From UBA6398 sp963660485 (GTDB lineage Bacteria; Bacteroidota; Bacteroidia; Bacteroidales; Bacteroidaceae): DNA of 64,000 bases. The notes beneath the pieces are model-generated. The model had not been told where the DNA came from. It saw nothing but the letters and a program-made list of their open reading frames with translations, and made no database searches. The stretch lies in the NCBI GenBank assembly GCA_963660485.1, contig CAVKYH010000005.1:1-64000 (forward strand), written 5' to 3'. Position 1 is the first letter of the stretch, and every line of letters begins with the position of its first letter. The position numbers and the translations under genes are program-made. Of this stretch, positions 16,120-24,721 are shown in pieces.

Positions 16120-16997
16120 TGTACACAGTTGTTCTTGCAGTCTTTTTTGTGCATGAGCCACCCTATTGGTTTTGTCCAAAACCATTTTGCTGCGAGTTGC
16201 GGCATTTGGGCTTTTTTGTCGGTTGTGCAAAAACGGAACCGCCAATAATTTATAGCCGCACGCATTTTCTGCATCAAGGGAACGCCTTTATATTCCGTCA
16301 TCTCGGCGTAGGTCATCATCGAAGCCACAGGGCTGTTCATTCTTATCCTTACAATGTTTGCCGTAAGCCCGCCTTCAATATAATCCCTACAATATATGGC
16401 TTCTGCAAAAACTCTGAGTTTGTACTTTTGTGCAATTCTGTTCCAAACCAATACTTCAGGACAAAAGTGCTCATTAGAAATTTCTGGAAAAGGAAATTGT
16501 TTTAGAATATTTGTTTTGAACACTTCCAACATATCTCCATGTATCCGAAATTTTCCTCGTATTTCAATAGAACTTGCATCTATGTTTAATAATGGATTTC
16601 CGATAATACTACCATTAGAATGTTTCATATATCCACAAACTCCAGCAAAACTGTTGTCGTTTTTAATAGAAATAAAGTTTCTTATTATAGTATCTATTGA
16701 TTGAGGAGGAAGAGTGTCATCGCTGTCAGCAATCAAAAACAATTCGCCTTTCGCCTCTTTTACCCCGAGGTTTATTGCTGTATGTTTGCCTCCATTTTCT
16801 TTCTTTATATATTGCATAGGAAAACTCTGCTTGGGGGGGTTGATGAAGCTCCCGACCACTTCTTCTGTGTTGTCGGTAGAACCGTCATCAACAATAAGCC
16901 ATTCAAAGTCCATACACGTTTGTGCGCACAGACTTTCAAAAAGCCTCGGCAGTAGTTTTGCCCGATTATACGTAGGCGTAAAAACCGTTATTATCAT
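16116..16997 (-). CDS. GT2-family glycosyltransferase
   Basis: 293 residues from ATG 16997, which gives the canonical start MIITVFTPTYNRAKLLPRLF. A 10-residue upstream extension is unlikely. GT-A fold with LIVDDGSTDNTEEVV (nucleotide binding), NGGKHTAINLGVKEAKGE and LIADSDDTLPP carrying the metal-binding DxD. Followed with a 4-bp overlap by a GT4 gene. A run of seven G (16833-16839 on the plus strand) encodes the NPPK segment and is a possible slippage site. Repeat copy E separates it from the EpsG-like gene upstream, so this pair may have a separate promoter or depend on read-through. Confidence 0.92.
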   Translation of the reverse strand: MIITVFTPTYNRAKLLPRLFESLCAQTCMDFEWLIVDDGSTDNTEEVVGSFINPPKQSFPMQYIKKENGGKHTAINLGVKEAKGELFLIADSDDTLPPQSIDTIIRNFISIKNDNSFAGVCGYMKHSNGSIIGNPLLNIDASSIEIRGKFRIHGDMLEVFKTNILKQFPFPEISNEHFCPEVLVWNRIAQKYKLRVFAEAIYCRDYIEGGLTANIVRIRMNSPVASMMTYAEMTEYKGVPLMQKMRAAINYWRFRFCTTDKKAQMPQLAAKWFWTKPIGWLMHKKDCKNNCVQ

Positions 16998-17000
16998 AGT

Positions 17001-17100
17001 GTTTTTTCGTTGTCGGCATCTCGTCAAAACGATGTCTGATATAATTTAAACGATGTCAGACATTATTTAAATTATATCAGACATCGTTTTGAACGAAAAC
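17001..17100 (+). repeat. Modular TTTAAA repeat, copy E (TGTCTGACA subfamily)
   Basis: GGCATCTCGTCAAAACG arm, GATGTCTGATATAA, TTTAAA, insert CGATGTCAGACATTA, TTTAAA, then TTATATCAGACATCG and GTTTTGAACGAAAAC. The insert is the exact reverse complement of the insert in copy D. It sits between two genes of the polysaccharide locus. Confidence 0.88.
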
Positions 17101-17116
17101 TAATAAGGAAAATTGT

Positions 17117-18289
17117 TTAGATATTTGTTTGCCATCTGAAGGCATCTCGATAAAATTTGTCTTGATCGTAATTGTAATCGTATTCATATTCATCGTGAAC
17201 CTTATCGTTCTCACGATAACCATTAGTGAAGAACGATTTGTAGGGATAAACATAAGGCGTCCAATTATAGTAAATTCGAAGATACAATCCAAGACTTACT
17301 AAAATTATAACTGTTGTTACTCCTAATTGCTTATATTTCCCCATACATATAGTAGTAATTGTCGCGATTAGTCCGATGATGTAATACCAAGCGATGCGTC
17401 CTCCATTGTCGGAACGTATGAAAAACAAAAGAAGAGCGCAAAAAATCAAAGCCATATTGAGCAATACAATATGAGTGTTGGTCTTGGGAATGTAGCGATA
17501 GTTCGTAATTATAATGAAAAAGAAGAATACGGCTTCCAACAGATATTCCACACGAAAATCACCTATTGCGTCGTAGTCATTTACTCGTTCAAAAGCACTG
17601 GCTTGGTCGTATGTGCTGAATAAAGCATTGGGAAGCGATGTCATGCCAAGTATCAGTGCAGCAATCATAACGAAGACAATAAATGGTACGCTGAATTTGC
17701 GTCTGGGAACAAAATAAAGAGGAAGGAAAATTATTGCAGAATTGTGTAAAGAGAACGCTATGAAACAGACAACAAAAAACTTTATTGGTTTTCTTTCTAT
17801 CACGTATTTCACTCCTAACCATGCTACAGTAGCTCCCAATACCTGTCGCAGATAAGTGAAACTGAAGAAAAACCAAAGCCCCATGAAAAGTATCAAAGCA
17901 AACGGATAATTCTCTGTGTAGCGTTTGAGGTCGATAAAAAGCATCAGATAGATGATCAGAGTAATCGACAGAATGAAAATATACCGGTTGGCAGTGTAGA
18001 AAGAGATTATTATGTTGAGAATGGTGTATCCGAACTCGCCGTTGAAAAACAAAAAGCTTCCGCTCTCAACATAACTTCCGTGTTTCGTGGTTATGTCGGC
18101 AATCGAGTCGAATACTTCGCCGTAGATATAACGGTCGTATCCGCCAAACATGTCTGAAAAACCAACAAAAAGCGAAAGAAACAACAAGAACAATGCGAGG
18201 GGAATTGCAGATTGACTTCTATATGTTCTAGTTCCTGTTGCGAGGAATAATACGAATGGTATTATAAATAAAATGAGATATAGTGTCAT
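17117..18289 (-). CDS. EpsG-like polysaccharide polymerase (Wzy role)
   Basis: 390-residue inner-membrane protein with about ten hydrophobic segments, of the EpsG/Wzy type. Recognisable features are the early loop GFSDMFGGYDRYIYGEVFD, SFTYLRQVLGATVAWLGVKY, and a conserved mid-protein FIAFSLHNSAIIFLPLYF (the FHxSA-like motif of EpsG proteins). The tail is long, acidic and Tyr-rich. It probably joins lipid-linked repeat units on the periplasmic face. It follows a GT2 gene by 2 bp, so it belongs to the same transcript. Confidence 0.85.
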   Translation of the reverse strand: MTLYLILFIIPFVLFLATGTRTYRSQSAIPLALFLLFLSLFVGFSDMFGGYDRYIYGEVFDSIADITTKHGSYVESGSFLFFNGEFGYTILNIIISFYTANRYIFILSITLIIYLMLFIDLKRYTENYPFALILFMGLWFFFSFTYLRQVLGATVAWLGVKYVIERKPIKFFVVCFIAFSLHNSAIIFLPLYFVPRRKFSVPFIVFVMIAALILGMTSLPNALFSTYDQASAFERVNDYDAIGDFRVEYLLEAVFFFFIIITNYRYIPKTNTHIVLLNMALIFCALLLFFIRSDNGGRIAWYYIIGLIATITTICMGKYKQLGVTTVIILVSLGLYLRIYYNWTPYVYPYKSFFTNGYRENDKVHDEYEYDYNYDQDKFYRDAFRWQTNI

Positions 18290-18291
18290 AC

Positions 18292-19266
18292 TTAATGCTT
18301 GTGTCTAAGGAGTATGATGAATAGCTTTTGTAGAAAAGTGATAAGAAAAAGTCTATTTGCAATTATAATAAAGATATCTGCTTTGAAATTATTTGTCTTG
18401 CCTATAGGATACAAATTCATACTTTTATATTGTCTAATTCGTTTTTTAAGTCTTGTAGAAGAATAGAACCGAAAAAGACTAAACAAACTTCCTGCAATAG
18501 AAAAATTAAGGAGGTGGCGTATTGCTTTTTCTTTGTCTTTTTGCAATGTGTTTGATAAATCAGTTGCTAAAAGTTTGTGGATTTGTATAGTGTCATGATC
18601 TAATTTAATTAAATTCCTAAGACTGCGATTTGTTGAAGTAGAATTTACATTGGTATTATTATAGTAGTAACCAATTGTTGGTAGTAGCAGGATTTCTTGT
18701 AAATTAATAATGACTTTAATGTTGAAATAAAAATCTTCAATGTTTTTTGTTCCGTCAATAAAAAGTATGTTGCCTATCGCCGTTTTCTTATAAATCTTAT
18801 TCCAAACAAAACCAGAAAAGTTTTGATTAAGAAATGCGATACCGTTTATTATTTTTCTTTGTGGGTAATCTATACAATCAGAAATATGATTATCAAAGAC
18901 TTTTTGGTGGTTGAAACAGAATAGCTCACAATTGGGGTGAAATTCTAACAAAGAGAACAAGTGAGAGAAAAAAACAGGATCTATTTTATCATCAGCGTCA
19001 ACGAACCAAATATAATCTCCTTTTGCATTTATAATACCTTTGTTTCTTGCTGTGGAAGCTCCTTTATTATCTTGATTTATCAGTATTATATTTTGATGCT
19101 TTTGTTTATATTGACTTACAATATTTTCTCCATTATCACAACTTCCGTCATTAATTACAATAACTTCGTATTTGTTTTCGGCAACATGTGAAGAAAAGAT
19201 ACTATCAAGACAATTATATATATAAGGAGCTGCATTAAAAAGTGGTATTATAAATGAAAGTTGCAT
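18292..19266 (-). CDS. GT2-family glycosyltransferase
   Basis: 324 residues from ATG 19266 (MQLSFIIPLFNAAPYIYNCL); a TTG two codons earlier is less likely. GT-A motifs: VIVINDGSCDNGENIV, NQDNKGASTARNKGI, and WFVDADDKIDP with the DxD metal site. Strongly A+T-rich compared with genes outside the locus, like its neighbours to 23.6 kb, suggesting acquisition from another genome. Spacing to the next gene is 2 bp. Confidence 0.9.
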   Translation of the reverse strand: MQLSFIIPLFNAAPYIYNCLDSIFSSHVAENKYEVIVINDGSCDNGENIVSQYKQKHQNIILINQDNKGASTARNKGIINAKGDYIWFVDADDKIDPVFFSHLFSLLEFHPNCELFCFNHQKVFDNHISDCIDYPQRKIINGIAFLNQNFSGFVWNKIYKKTAIGNILFIDGTKNIEDFYFNIKVIINLQEILLLPTIGYYYNNTNVNSTSTNRSLRNLIKLDHDTIQIHKLLATDLSNTLQKDKEKAIRHLLNFSIAGSLFSLFRFYSSTRLKKRIRQYKSMNLYPIGKTNNFKADIFIIIANRLFLITFLQKLFIILLRHKH

Positions 19267-19278
19267 TTGCAATATGGT

Positions 19279-20253
19279 TTAGACTATAAAAGTTTCAATG
19301 TTTAGAAAATGTTTTATCAGATTCTTTTTCCAATTGCCAAAATCTCCCGATAGAGGATAAAGTTCTGCTTCTTTCATATTTTCAATAACTGCGTGGCTTA
19401 TTTTCAAAGGCTTCCAAATGTTTCGATTACGATATAGGTTTAGTACCATTCCAAATTGTATGTTTCTAACGCGTTTTATGATAGTAGAATACAATTCATT
19501 ATCTTCTTTAACCGATTCGGCAAGTTTCTTGAAACTATCAATGATAATAATATCATCGGAAAGATATTTTGTTTTCTTTTGAGGATTTATAGACTGACTT
19601 GTAGAATTAGGGTGAAGAATGTATATATATGGAACTAAATCTGAAAAAAGAACGTTGTTCGCTTTTGTAAAGAGACGATATGAAAGTTCTACATCTTGAT
19701 GTGTTATGCCTGCCTTAAAGAATAAGCCGTTTTTTATCAAAAAATCTTTGCGAATAACAAGGGCACAAACCGATGAAGGATTATAGCCATTTATAATTGC
19801 TTCACGTCCTTTCATAATCTTATTATGTGTAATCGAAGGTTGGTCGCAGTTTATACTTCTAAATTCCATTGCTTCCGATACTTGCCGTAATTTGAATGCA
19901 AGGATGTCCAAGTCTTTACATTTGTCAAGCAATTCTATAATTCCAAGTATGTTTCGGTCAAGTTTATCATCTGCATCTACGCACCAAACATATTCTCCAT
20001 TACTCTTTTTTATACCATTATTTCTTGCAGTACTCTGTCCTTGATTTTCTTGTGATAAGTAATAGATATTGTTATACCTTGTTGCGTAGTTTTGAACTAT
20101 TTGGACTCCGTTATCTTTTGAACCATCGTCAACAATAAGAATTTCGTAGTCCTTTTGAGGAAGATCGGATTTAATAATGGAGCTCAAACAATTACCTATG
20201 TATTTTTCAGCATTGTACATAGGTACTATTATACTGAGTTTGTATTTGTACAT
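19279..20253 (-). CDS. GT2-family glycosyltransferase
   Basis: 324 residues. Starts MYKYKLSIIVPMYNAEKYIG. Motifs: ILIVDDGSKDNGVQIV, SQENQGQSTARNNGI, and WCVDADDKLDRN with the DxD. Its layout and several motifs resemble the adjacent GT2 at 18.3-19.3 kb, so the two may be old duplicates that now add different sugars. A+T-rich; 9 bp after the dehydrogenase gene. Confidence 0.9.
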   Translation of the reverse strand: MYKYKLSIIVPMYNAEKYIGNCLSSIIKSDLPQKDYEILIVDDGSKDNGVQIVQNYATRYNNIYYLSQENQGQSTARNNGIKKSNGEYVWCVDADDKLDRNILGIIELLDKCKDLDILAFKLRQVSEAMEFRSINCDQPSITHNKIMKGREAIINGYNPSSVCALVIRKDFLIKNGLFFKAGITHQDVELSYRLFTKANNVLFSDLVPYIYILHPNSTSQSINPQKKTKYLSDDIIIIDSFKKLAESVKEDNELYSTIIKRVRNIQFGMVLNLYRNRNIWKPLKISHAVIENMKEAELYPLSGDFGNWKKNLIKHFLNIETFIV

Positions 20254-20262
20254 AGTCTTAAA

Positions 20263-21552
20263 TTAGAGACGAGCGTCTATTTGACTTCTGTTTACTACGC
20301 CTTTAACATCGTAAACAACTCCTTTATCGTAATCTTTCAAAAAATCACGCAGATTTATATTTACGAATTCGTTATGAGCTACGGCAAGAATTACGGCATC
20401 AAATTTGCCTTTCATGTTGTTTATATTTTCGTTAGTCAAGGTAATATCATATTCTTTTTTGACCTTTTCTGGGTTTGCCCATGGATCGTAAATTATTATG
20501 TTATTGGTGTATTCTTTAAGAGTGGAATAGATGTCAATAATTTTAGTATTACGAATATCTGGACAATTTTCTTTGAATGTAATGCCGAGAATAAGAACCT
20601 TGGCGTCTTTTACTACAACACCTTTTTTGTTCATGCTTTTTATTGTTTGGTTGGCAACGTATGCTCCCATACCATCGTTCAGCCGACGTGCGGCAAACAT
20701 TACTCGGGGTAATACTCCGTATACTTGCGCTTTTTCTATAAGGTAATACGGATCAACACTTATACAATGTCCTCCAACAAGACCAGGATTTAATTTTATG
20801 AAATTCCATTTTGACGAAGCTGCTTCTATTACATCGTGTGTATCTATGTTCATTGCATTGAAAATCTTTGCCAACTCGTTCATAAAGGCAATATTTACGT
20901 CTCGTTGCGAGTTCTCTATGATTTTGCTTGCTTCAGCAACCTTTATTGAAGGTGCTTTGTGAGTCCCATTAACGAGTACAGTGTTATATACAGTGTCAAT
21001 AATGTCTGCAACTTCAGGGGTAGAACCCGAAGTTACTTTTTTTATTTTTTCAACTGTATGGAGTTTGTCGCCAGGATTTATACGTTCTGGCGAATAGCCT
21101 GCAAAGAAGTCTTTGTTGAATTTTAATCCAGACACCCTTTCAACTACAGGTAAACATTCTTCTTCTGTAACTCCAGGGTAAACGGTTGATTCGTATACAA
21201 CAATATCTCCTTTAGAGATGACTTTGCCTACGGTCTCACTTGCGCCCCATAATGGCTTTAAGTCTGGTTGGTTGTTTATGTCAACAGGAGTGGGTACTGC
21301 CACTATGTAAAAGTTTGCTTCTTTTATTTCTTCAAGTTGTGAAGTGCATCTAAAACCATGTTTATTTATGGCGTCTTGCAATAGTTCATCACTTACTTCT
21401 AAAGTTGCATCGTGTCCTTCTTGTAGGGCTTTTACACGTGCTTCGTTCAAATCATATCCAATAGTTTTAAATCTTGTAGAAAAAAGTCGGGCCAATGGTA
21501 AGCCTACATACCCTAAGCCTATGATGGCTATCTTTATGTCTTGTATATCCAT
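20263..21552 (-). CDS. Nucleotide-sugar 6-dehydrogenase (TviB/WbpA/WecC type)
   Basis: 429 residues. Oxidises the C6 of a UDP-N-acetylhexosamine to a uronic acid in two NAD-dependent steps. N-terminal Rossmann domain with IAIIGLGYVGLPLARLF. Conserved blocks are FAGYSPERINPGD and WNFIKLNPGLVGGHCISVDP, the latter holding the catalytic Cys. The C-terminal UDP-binding domain contains LGITFKENCPDIRNTK. The GYSPERINPGDK block points to the UDP-GlcNAc, UDP-GalNAc or UDP-ManNAc dehydrogenases rather than UDP-glucose dehydrogenase, so the polymer probably contains an acidic amino sugar. No epimerase is in the window. Confidence 0.92.
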   Translation of the reverse strand: MDIQDIKIAIIGLGYVGLPLARLFSTRFKTIGYDLNEARVKALQEGHDATLEVSDELLQDAINKHGFRCTSQLEEIKEANFYIVAVPTPVDINNQPDLKPLWGASETVGKVISKGDIVVYESTVYPGVTEEECLPVVERVSGLKFNKDFFAGYSPERINPGDKLHTVEKIKKVTSGSTPEVADIIDTVYNTVLVNGTHKAPSIKVAEASKIIENSQRDVNIAFMNELAKIFNAMNIDTHDVIEAASSKWNFIKLNPGLVGGHCISVDPYYLIEKAQVYGVLPRVMFAARRLNDGMGAYVANQTIKSMNKKGVVVKDAKVLILGITFKENCPDIRNTKIIDIYSTLKEYTNNIIIYDPWANPEKVKKEYDITLTNENINNMKGKFDAVILAVAHNEFVNINLRDFLKDYDKGVVYDVKGVVNRSQIDARL

Positions 21553-21565
21553 ATGTTTTTATATA

Positions 21566-22708
21566 TTAACGTTTTGTTGAGGCTGCGAAATTTATGTATT
21601 TTGTAAGCGTTTCTAGTTGCCATTTTTTAGAATAATGTTTGGCCATAAAATCTTTCCCTTTCTGACCAAGTTTGATGGCATATTCTTTGTCTCCTAATAG
21701 TCTTTCCATGTTTTTGGCCATTGTGTCTATATCTAGTTCTTGTGATAACAAACCGGATTGTCCATCAATGATAACATCTGGTATTCCTGCGTGTAAAGTA
21801 GAAATCACTGGTAAACCTGCCGCAGAAGCCTCCATGATAGAGACTGGCGTACCTTCTGTATCTCCATCATCTGCAGTTATTGAATGTTGAACGTATGCTC
21901 TGCTTTTTGTAATTAATTTTTGCATCTCTAATGGAGTTATTTTTCCAGGAAATTTTATCTGTGTTTCTAGTCCTAAAATTTTGGCTAAATTTCTTGTTGA
22001 ATTTAATAACGGTCCGTCTCCAGCCATTATCATTTGAGCAAAGGGGAATTTTCCTGCTATTTTTTTAAATGAAAGTACTAAAGAATAAGGGGATTTTTTG
22101 TCTGTGAATCGCCCTACAAATAATAATGTTTGATTGTTAAACTCAATGTTTAAATTAGAGAAACAGGGGTCTGGTGTGCAAGGAGCATAAATGATTTTTT
22201 CTTTGTCGCAACCTAGCTGCAGCAAAGATTTCTCCATGTAATGAGAAACTGCTACAACAAATGTGGCGTAATGGAATAGTTTATTATATTTAATTTTATA
22301 CTTGCTGATAACTTCATAACAAGAACAATCTCTCCCGTGAAAATGAGCGATTAAAGGTATTCCTGCATATTTGCAACTATCAACAATTTCTGCACTAGTT
22401 GTACCATATTCGGCAAGGACGACATCTATATGTCTTTTTTTTAAACTTCTCGAAAAGAGATATTCCTTCAAACTCAACTTGCTGCTTTTGAATTTAATGG
22501 GGTTGATTTGTCTTATTGCTTTTTTCCATGCATGGATATTTGTGAGGTTTTCGTTGTTTATGGAAAAAAGTCCGTCTTTATCCGAATATCTAGGAACAAG
22601 ATCTCCATAGTAGAACGTTACATTGGCAGTTATTCCTTTAATATGTGACTTTATAAAAGTTTCAGGAGAGTTTGTCGGAGATGGAGAAACTATGGCTAGA
22701 TTTATCAT
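21566..22708 (-). CDS. GT4-family glycosyltransferase
   Basis: 380 residues of GT-B fold. N-terminal half with INLAIVSPSPTNSPETFI and IPLIAHFHGRD. C-terminal half with LLFVGRFTDKKSPYSLVL, AQMIMAGDGPLL, the HSITADDGDTEGTPVSIMEA signature containing the conserved glutamates, and AGLPVISTLHAGIPDVI. Starts inside the stop of the upstream GT2 (ATGA overlap). A+T-rich. Confidence 0.92.
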   Translation of the reverse strand: MINLAIVSPSPTNSPETFIKSHIKGITANVTFYYGDLVPRYSDKDGLFSINNENLTNIHAWKKAIRQINPIKFKSSKLSLKEYLFSRSLKKRHIDVVLAEYGTTSAEIVDSCKYAGIPLIAHFHGRDCSCYEVISKYKIKYNKLFHYATFVVAVSHYMEKSLLQLGCDKEKIIYAPCTPDPCFSNLNIEFNNQTLLFVGRFTDKKSPYSLVLSFKKIAGKFPFAQMIMAGDGPLLNSTRNLAKILGLETQIKFPGKITPLEMQKLITKSRAYVQHSITADDGDTEGTPVSIMEASAAGLPVISTLHAGIPDVIIDGQSGLLSQELDIDTMAKNMERLLGDKEYAIKLGQKGKDFMAKHYSKKWQLETLTKYINFAASTKR

Positions 22709-23619
22709 TTCGTTATTTGTTTACAAGCTAATTGAAGAAAATAGAATATGGTTTTAAGTGGCTTTATTTTGATTGTTGTGAATAAACATTTGTAAAAATT
22801 GATAGGAAAACGTCTCGTATATACATATTTTAGTGTGCCTTCTAGATAATTTTTATAAATGTTGTTTTTAGATATATTTGTATCATATTTATCTCCAAAG
22901 ACTCTTATTTCTTCTTTATTCCAATTCTCCACAGCGCATGCCCATAAAAAAGGATCTGTAGATTCTGTTACACCTTGCTCACCTTTTCTGTATACAGATG
23001 ATATGTTTGTTAAGTATCGGAACGTTCCTTTGCTAGCGATATAACACCATATGATTGTGTCGACATGGAATCTTAAATCAAAGAAATCTTGTTTTATAAT
23101 ATTTCTCTTGTAGATTACCGATGCTGTAGGAAACCTTCGCTTTTCTATCAATTCTTTTATCGTAAGATTATGTTCTATAGCAGAACTAAATGGTTTTCTC
23201 TCTTTAGTACGCATATCATATATGATACCATTTTCCGCTACGGCGACATATTCAGGGTGGAATTTTAGATATGAAATTTGTCGTTGTAATTTGTATGGAT
23301 CCGTCCAATAATCATCACCCTCGCAATGTGCTATATATTTACCACGAATGTGTTTATAGATAATGCGACTTAGTGAGCCGTCGTGCTTGGAGTATTGATT
23401 TTCTGTTTCGTATATAGGCTTTATGATGTCGGGATATTTGGCGGCGTATTCCTTAATAATTTCCTGTGAGCCGTCGGTCGAGCAATCGTCGTGCACAATA
23501 GCTTCGAAACGGAAATTTGTCTTTTGCATCACAAAACCATCAAGGCATTGCCTTAGATAGGGTGCATGGTTATAGACCAAGCACTTTATTGAAACCATTG
23601 GTTGCTCGGTGTTATCCAT
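22705..23619 (-). CDS. GT2-family glycosyltransferase
   Basis: 304 residues. VSIKCLVYNHAPYLRQCLDG start, EAIVHDDCSTDGSQEII, and IAHCEGDDYWTDPYKLQRQI, which carries the DD motif in the metal site typical of a Bacteroidota subgroup of these enzymes. Overlaps the downstream GT4 by 4 bp. Upstream is the Rpn-type nuclease gene. Confidence 0.9.
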   Translation of the reverse strand: MDNTEQPMVSIKCLVYNHAPYLRQCLDGFVMQKTNFRFEAIVHDDCSTDGSQEIIKEYAAKYPDIIKPIYETENQYSKHDGSLSRIIYKHIRGKYIAHCEGDDYWTDPYKLQRQISYLKFHPEYVAVAENGIIYDMRTKERKPFSSAIEHNLTIKELIEKRRFPTASVIYKRNIIKQDFFDLRFHVDTIIWCYIASKGTFRYLTNISSVYRKGEQGVTESTDPFLWACAVENWNKEEIRVFGDKYDTNISKNNIYKNYLEGTLKYVYTRRFPINFYKCLFTTIKIKPLKTIFYFLQLACKQITK

Positions 23620-23673
23620 ATAATTTGTCGGGATTTTCTTCTGTTAAAACATTAACGGTTGATAAATGTTCTT

Positions 23674-24645
23674 TTATTTTTTGCTGTTGAGCAATTCTTT
23701 TATCAAATCTGGGGATAGTTGAGTTATTGCCGGTAGGTCTTCAACAGCAGCGCCGGCTTTAACCATCGCTCTCACCAATTGACGCATTTGTTCATGCTGT
23801 TTAAGAATCTGCGCGTTCTTTTCGTCAATCTGCGCGTTCTTTTCGTCAATCTGTGCATTCTTTTGTGCTATAATCTTGTCGCGGTTCATTATCGCCGTGT
23901 CTCTATTTTCGATAGCAGAGAAGTATTCGTCCTCCACATTCATGTCTTGGCGCAGTTTGCTGTCGGAAGCTGCGGCAAGCAACCGCCGGAGAATGTACAT
24001 CATGTCGTCATCGTGGGCATACAGATTCTCGTCTACATTGAGTACTTGTCGGTTGTGTCTGTCTTTGCGTGTCTGGTCAAAAACACTCAGCACCTGTTCG
24101 AGCCGATTATTTACTTGGCCGTGAAGCAATGGAATCTGTACAATAATGCTGTTGTGGTTCAAACTTTCAATAAACGGGTCTGGCATACCTTCTGAAATGA
24201 TGTTCCCGTTATAGTCCAAAGACCTATGGTTGACATATATCACCGGTTCTTTAATATTTCCCACCCGATGCCCCAAAAGATAAACACTAATCATCGGTAT
24301 GGCAAAACCATTAGGATTATCGTCTTTCAAAATGTTTTCCGGATTTGCGTATTGTGCTCCGAGATACTGACGGAATCGCAATGTTTCTGTCTCAAGCCAG
24401 GTTTTTTGCAATTCAATAAGAACTAATTTGAGACTTCCGTCCGCTTCTTTTATTTGCGCTCCGAAGTCTATGCGGAACATGGAAATCTTGTCTCGGCTTC
24501 CATTGCTGTATTCGTGCCGACGCACTTTTACATCTACCACTTCTTCTTTTAGTAATGCAGAAAGAATGGTCTTTGCAATGCGTTCGTCTTCTATCAGATA
24601 TTTGAAAACAGAATCGTAAATTGGGTTTGCTACATGTATTACCAT
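23674..24645 (-). CDS. Rpn/PD-(D/E)XK nuclease family transposase-like protein
   Basis: 323 residues. The N-terminal two thirds match the Rpn family of recombination-promoting nucleases (PF12784 type): NPIYDSVFKYLIEDERIAK at the start, then FRIDF and LVLIELQK, which supply the D...D...ExQK catalytic residues. The C-terminal third has a heptad coiled coil (IAQKNAQIDEKNAQIDEKN) encoded by a 21-bp tandem repeat, then a C-terminal helix. Unlike its neighbours it has its own -7 box (24704-24711) and a strong Shine-Dalgarno (GGGAGGAAAAACA before ATG), rare in this phylum. It sits inside the polysaccharide locus with no role in sugar chemistry, so it is probably a mobile or selfish insertion. Confidence 0.85.
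   Translation of the reverse strand: MVIHVANPIYDSVFKYLIEDERIAKTILSALLKEEVVDVKVRRHEYSNGSRDKISMFRIDFGAQIKEADGSLKLVLIELQKTWLETETLRFRQYLGAQYANPENILKDDNPNGFAIPMISVYLLGHRVGNIKEPVIYVNHRSLDYNGNIISEGMPDPFIESLNHNSIIVQIPLLHGQVNNRLEQVLSVFDQTRKDRHNRQVLNVDENLYAHDDDMMYILRRLLAAASDSKLRQDMNVEDEYFSAIENRDTAIMNRDKIIAQKNAQIDEKNAQIDEKNAQILKQHEQMRQLVRAMVKAGAAVEDLPAITQLSPDLIKELLNSKK
23806..23868 (-). repeat. 21-bp tandem repeat encoding coiled-coil heptads
   Basis: Two identical 21-bp units (23806-23826 and 23827-23847) and a diverged third (23848-23868). Each encodes one heptad (NAQIDEK register) in the nuclease C-terminus. Copy number can change without frameshift. Confidence 0.85.
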
Positions 24646-24703
24646 TGTTTTTCCTCCCTTATATATTGTTTTCGATAGAAAAGATGTTTCTTTAAATCTG
24701 TTG

Positions 24704-24711
24704 CAAAGATA
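24704..24711 (-). promoter_or_regulatory. Internal -7 element for the Rpn nuclease
   Basis: Minus-strand TATCTTTG, 59 bp before the nuclease ATG, in the short gap after the flippase stop. Confidence 0.45.
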
Positions 24712-24721
24712 AGCAATTATA

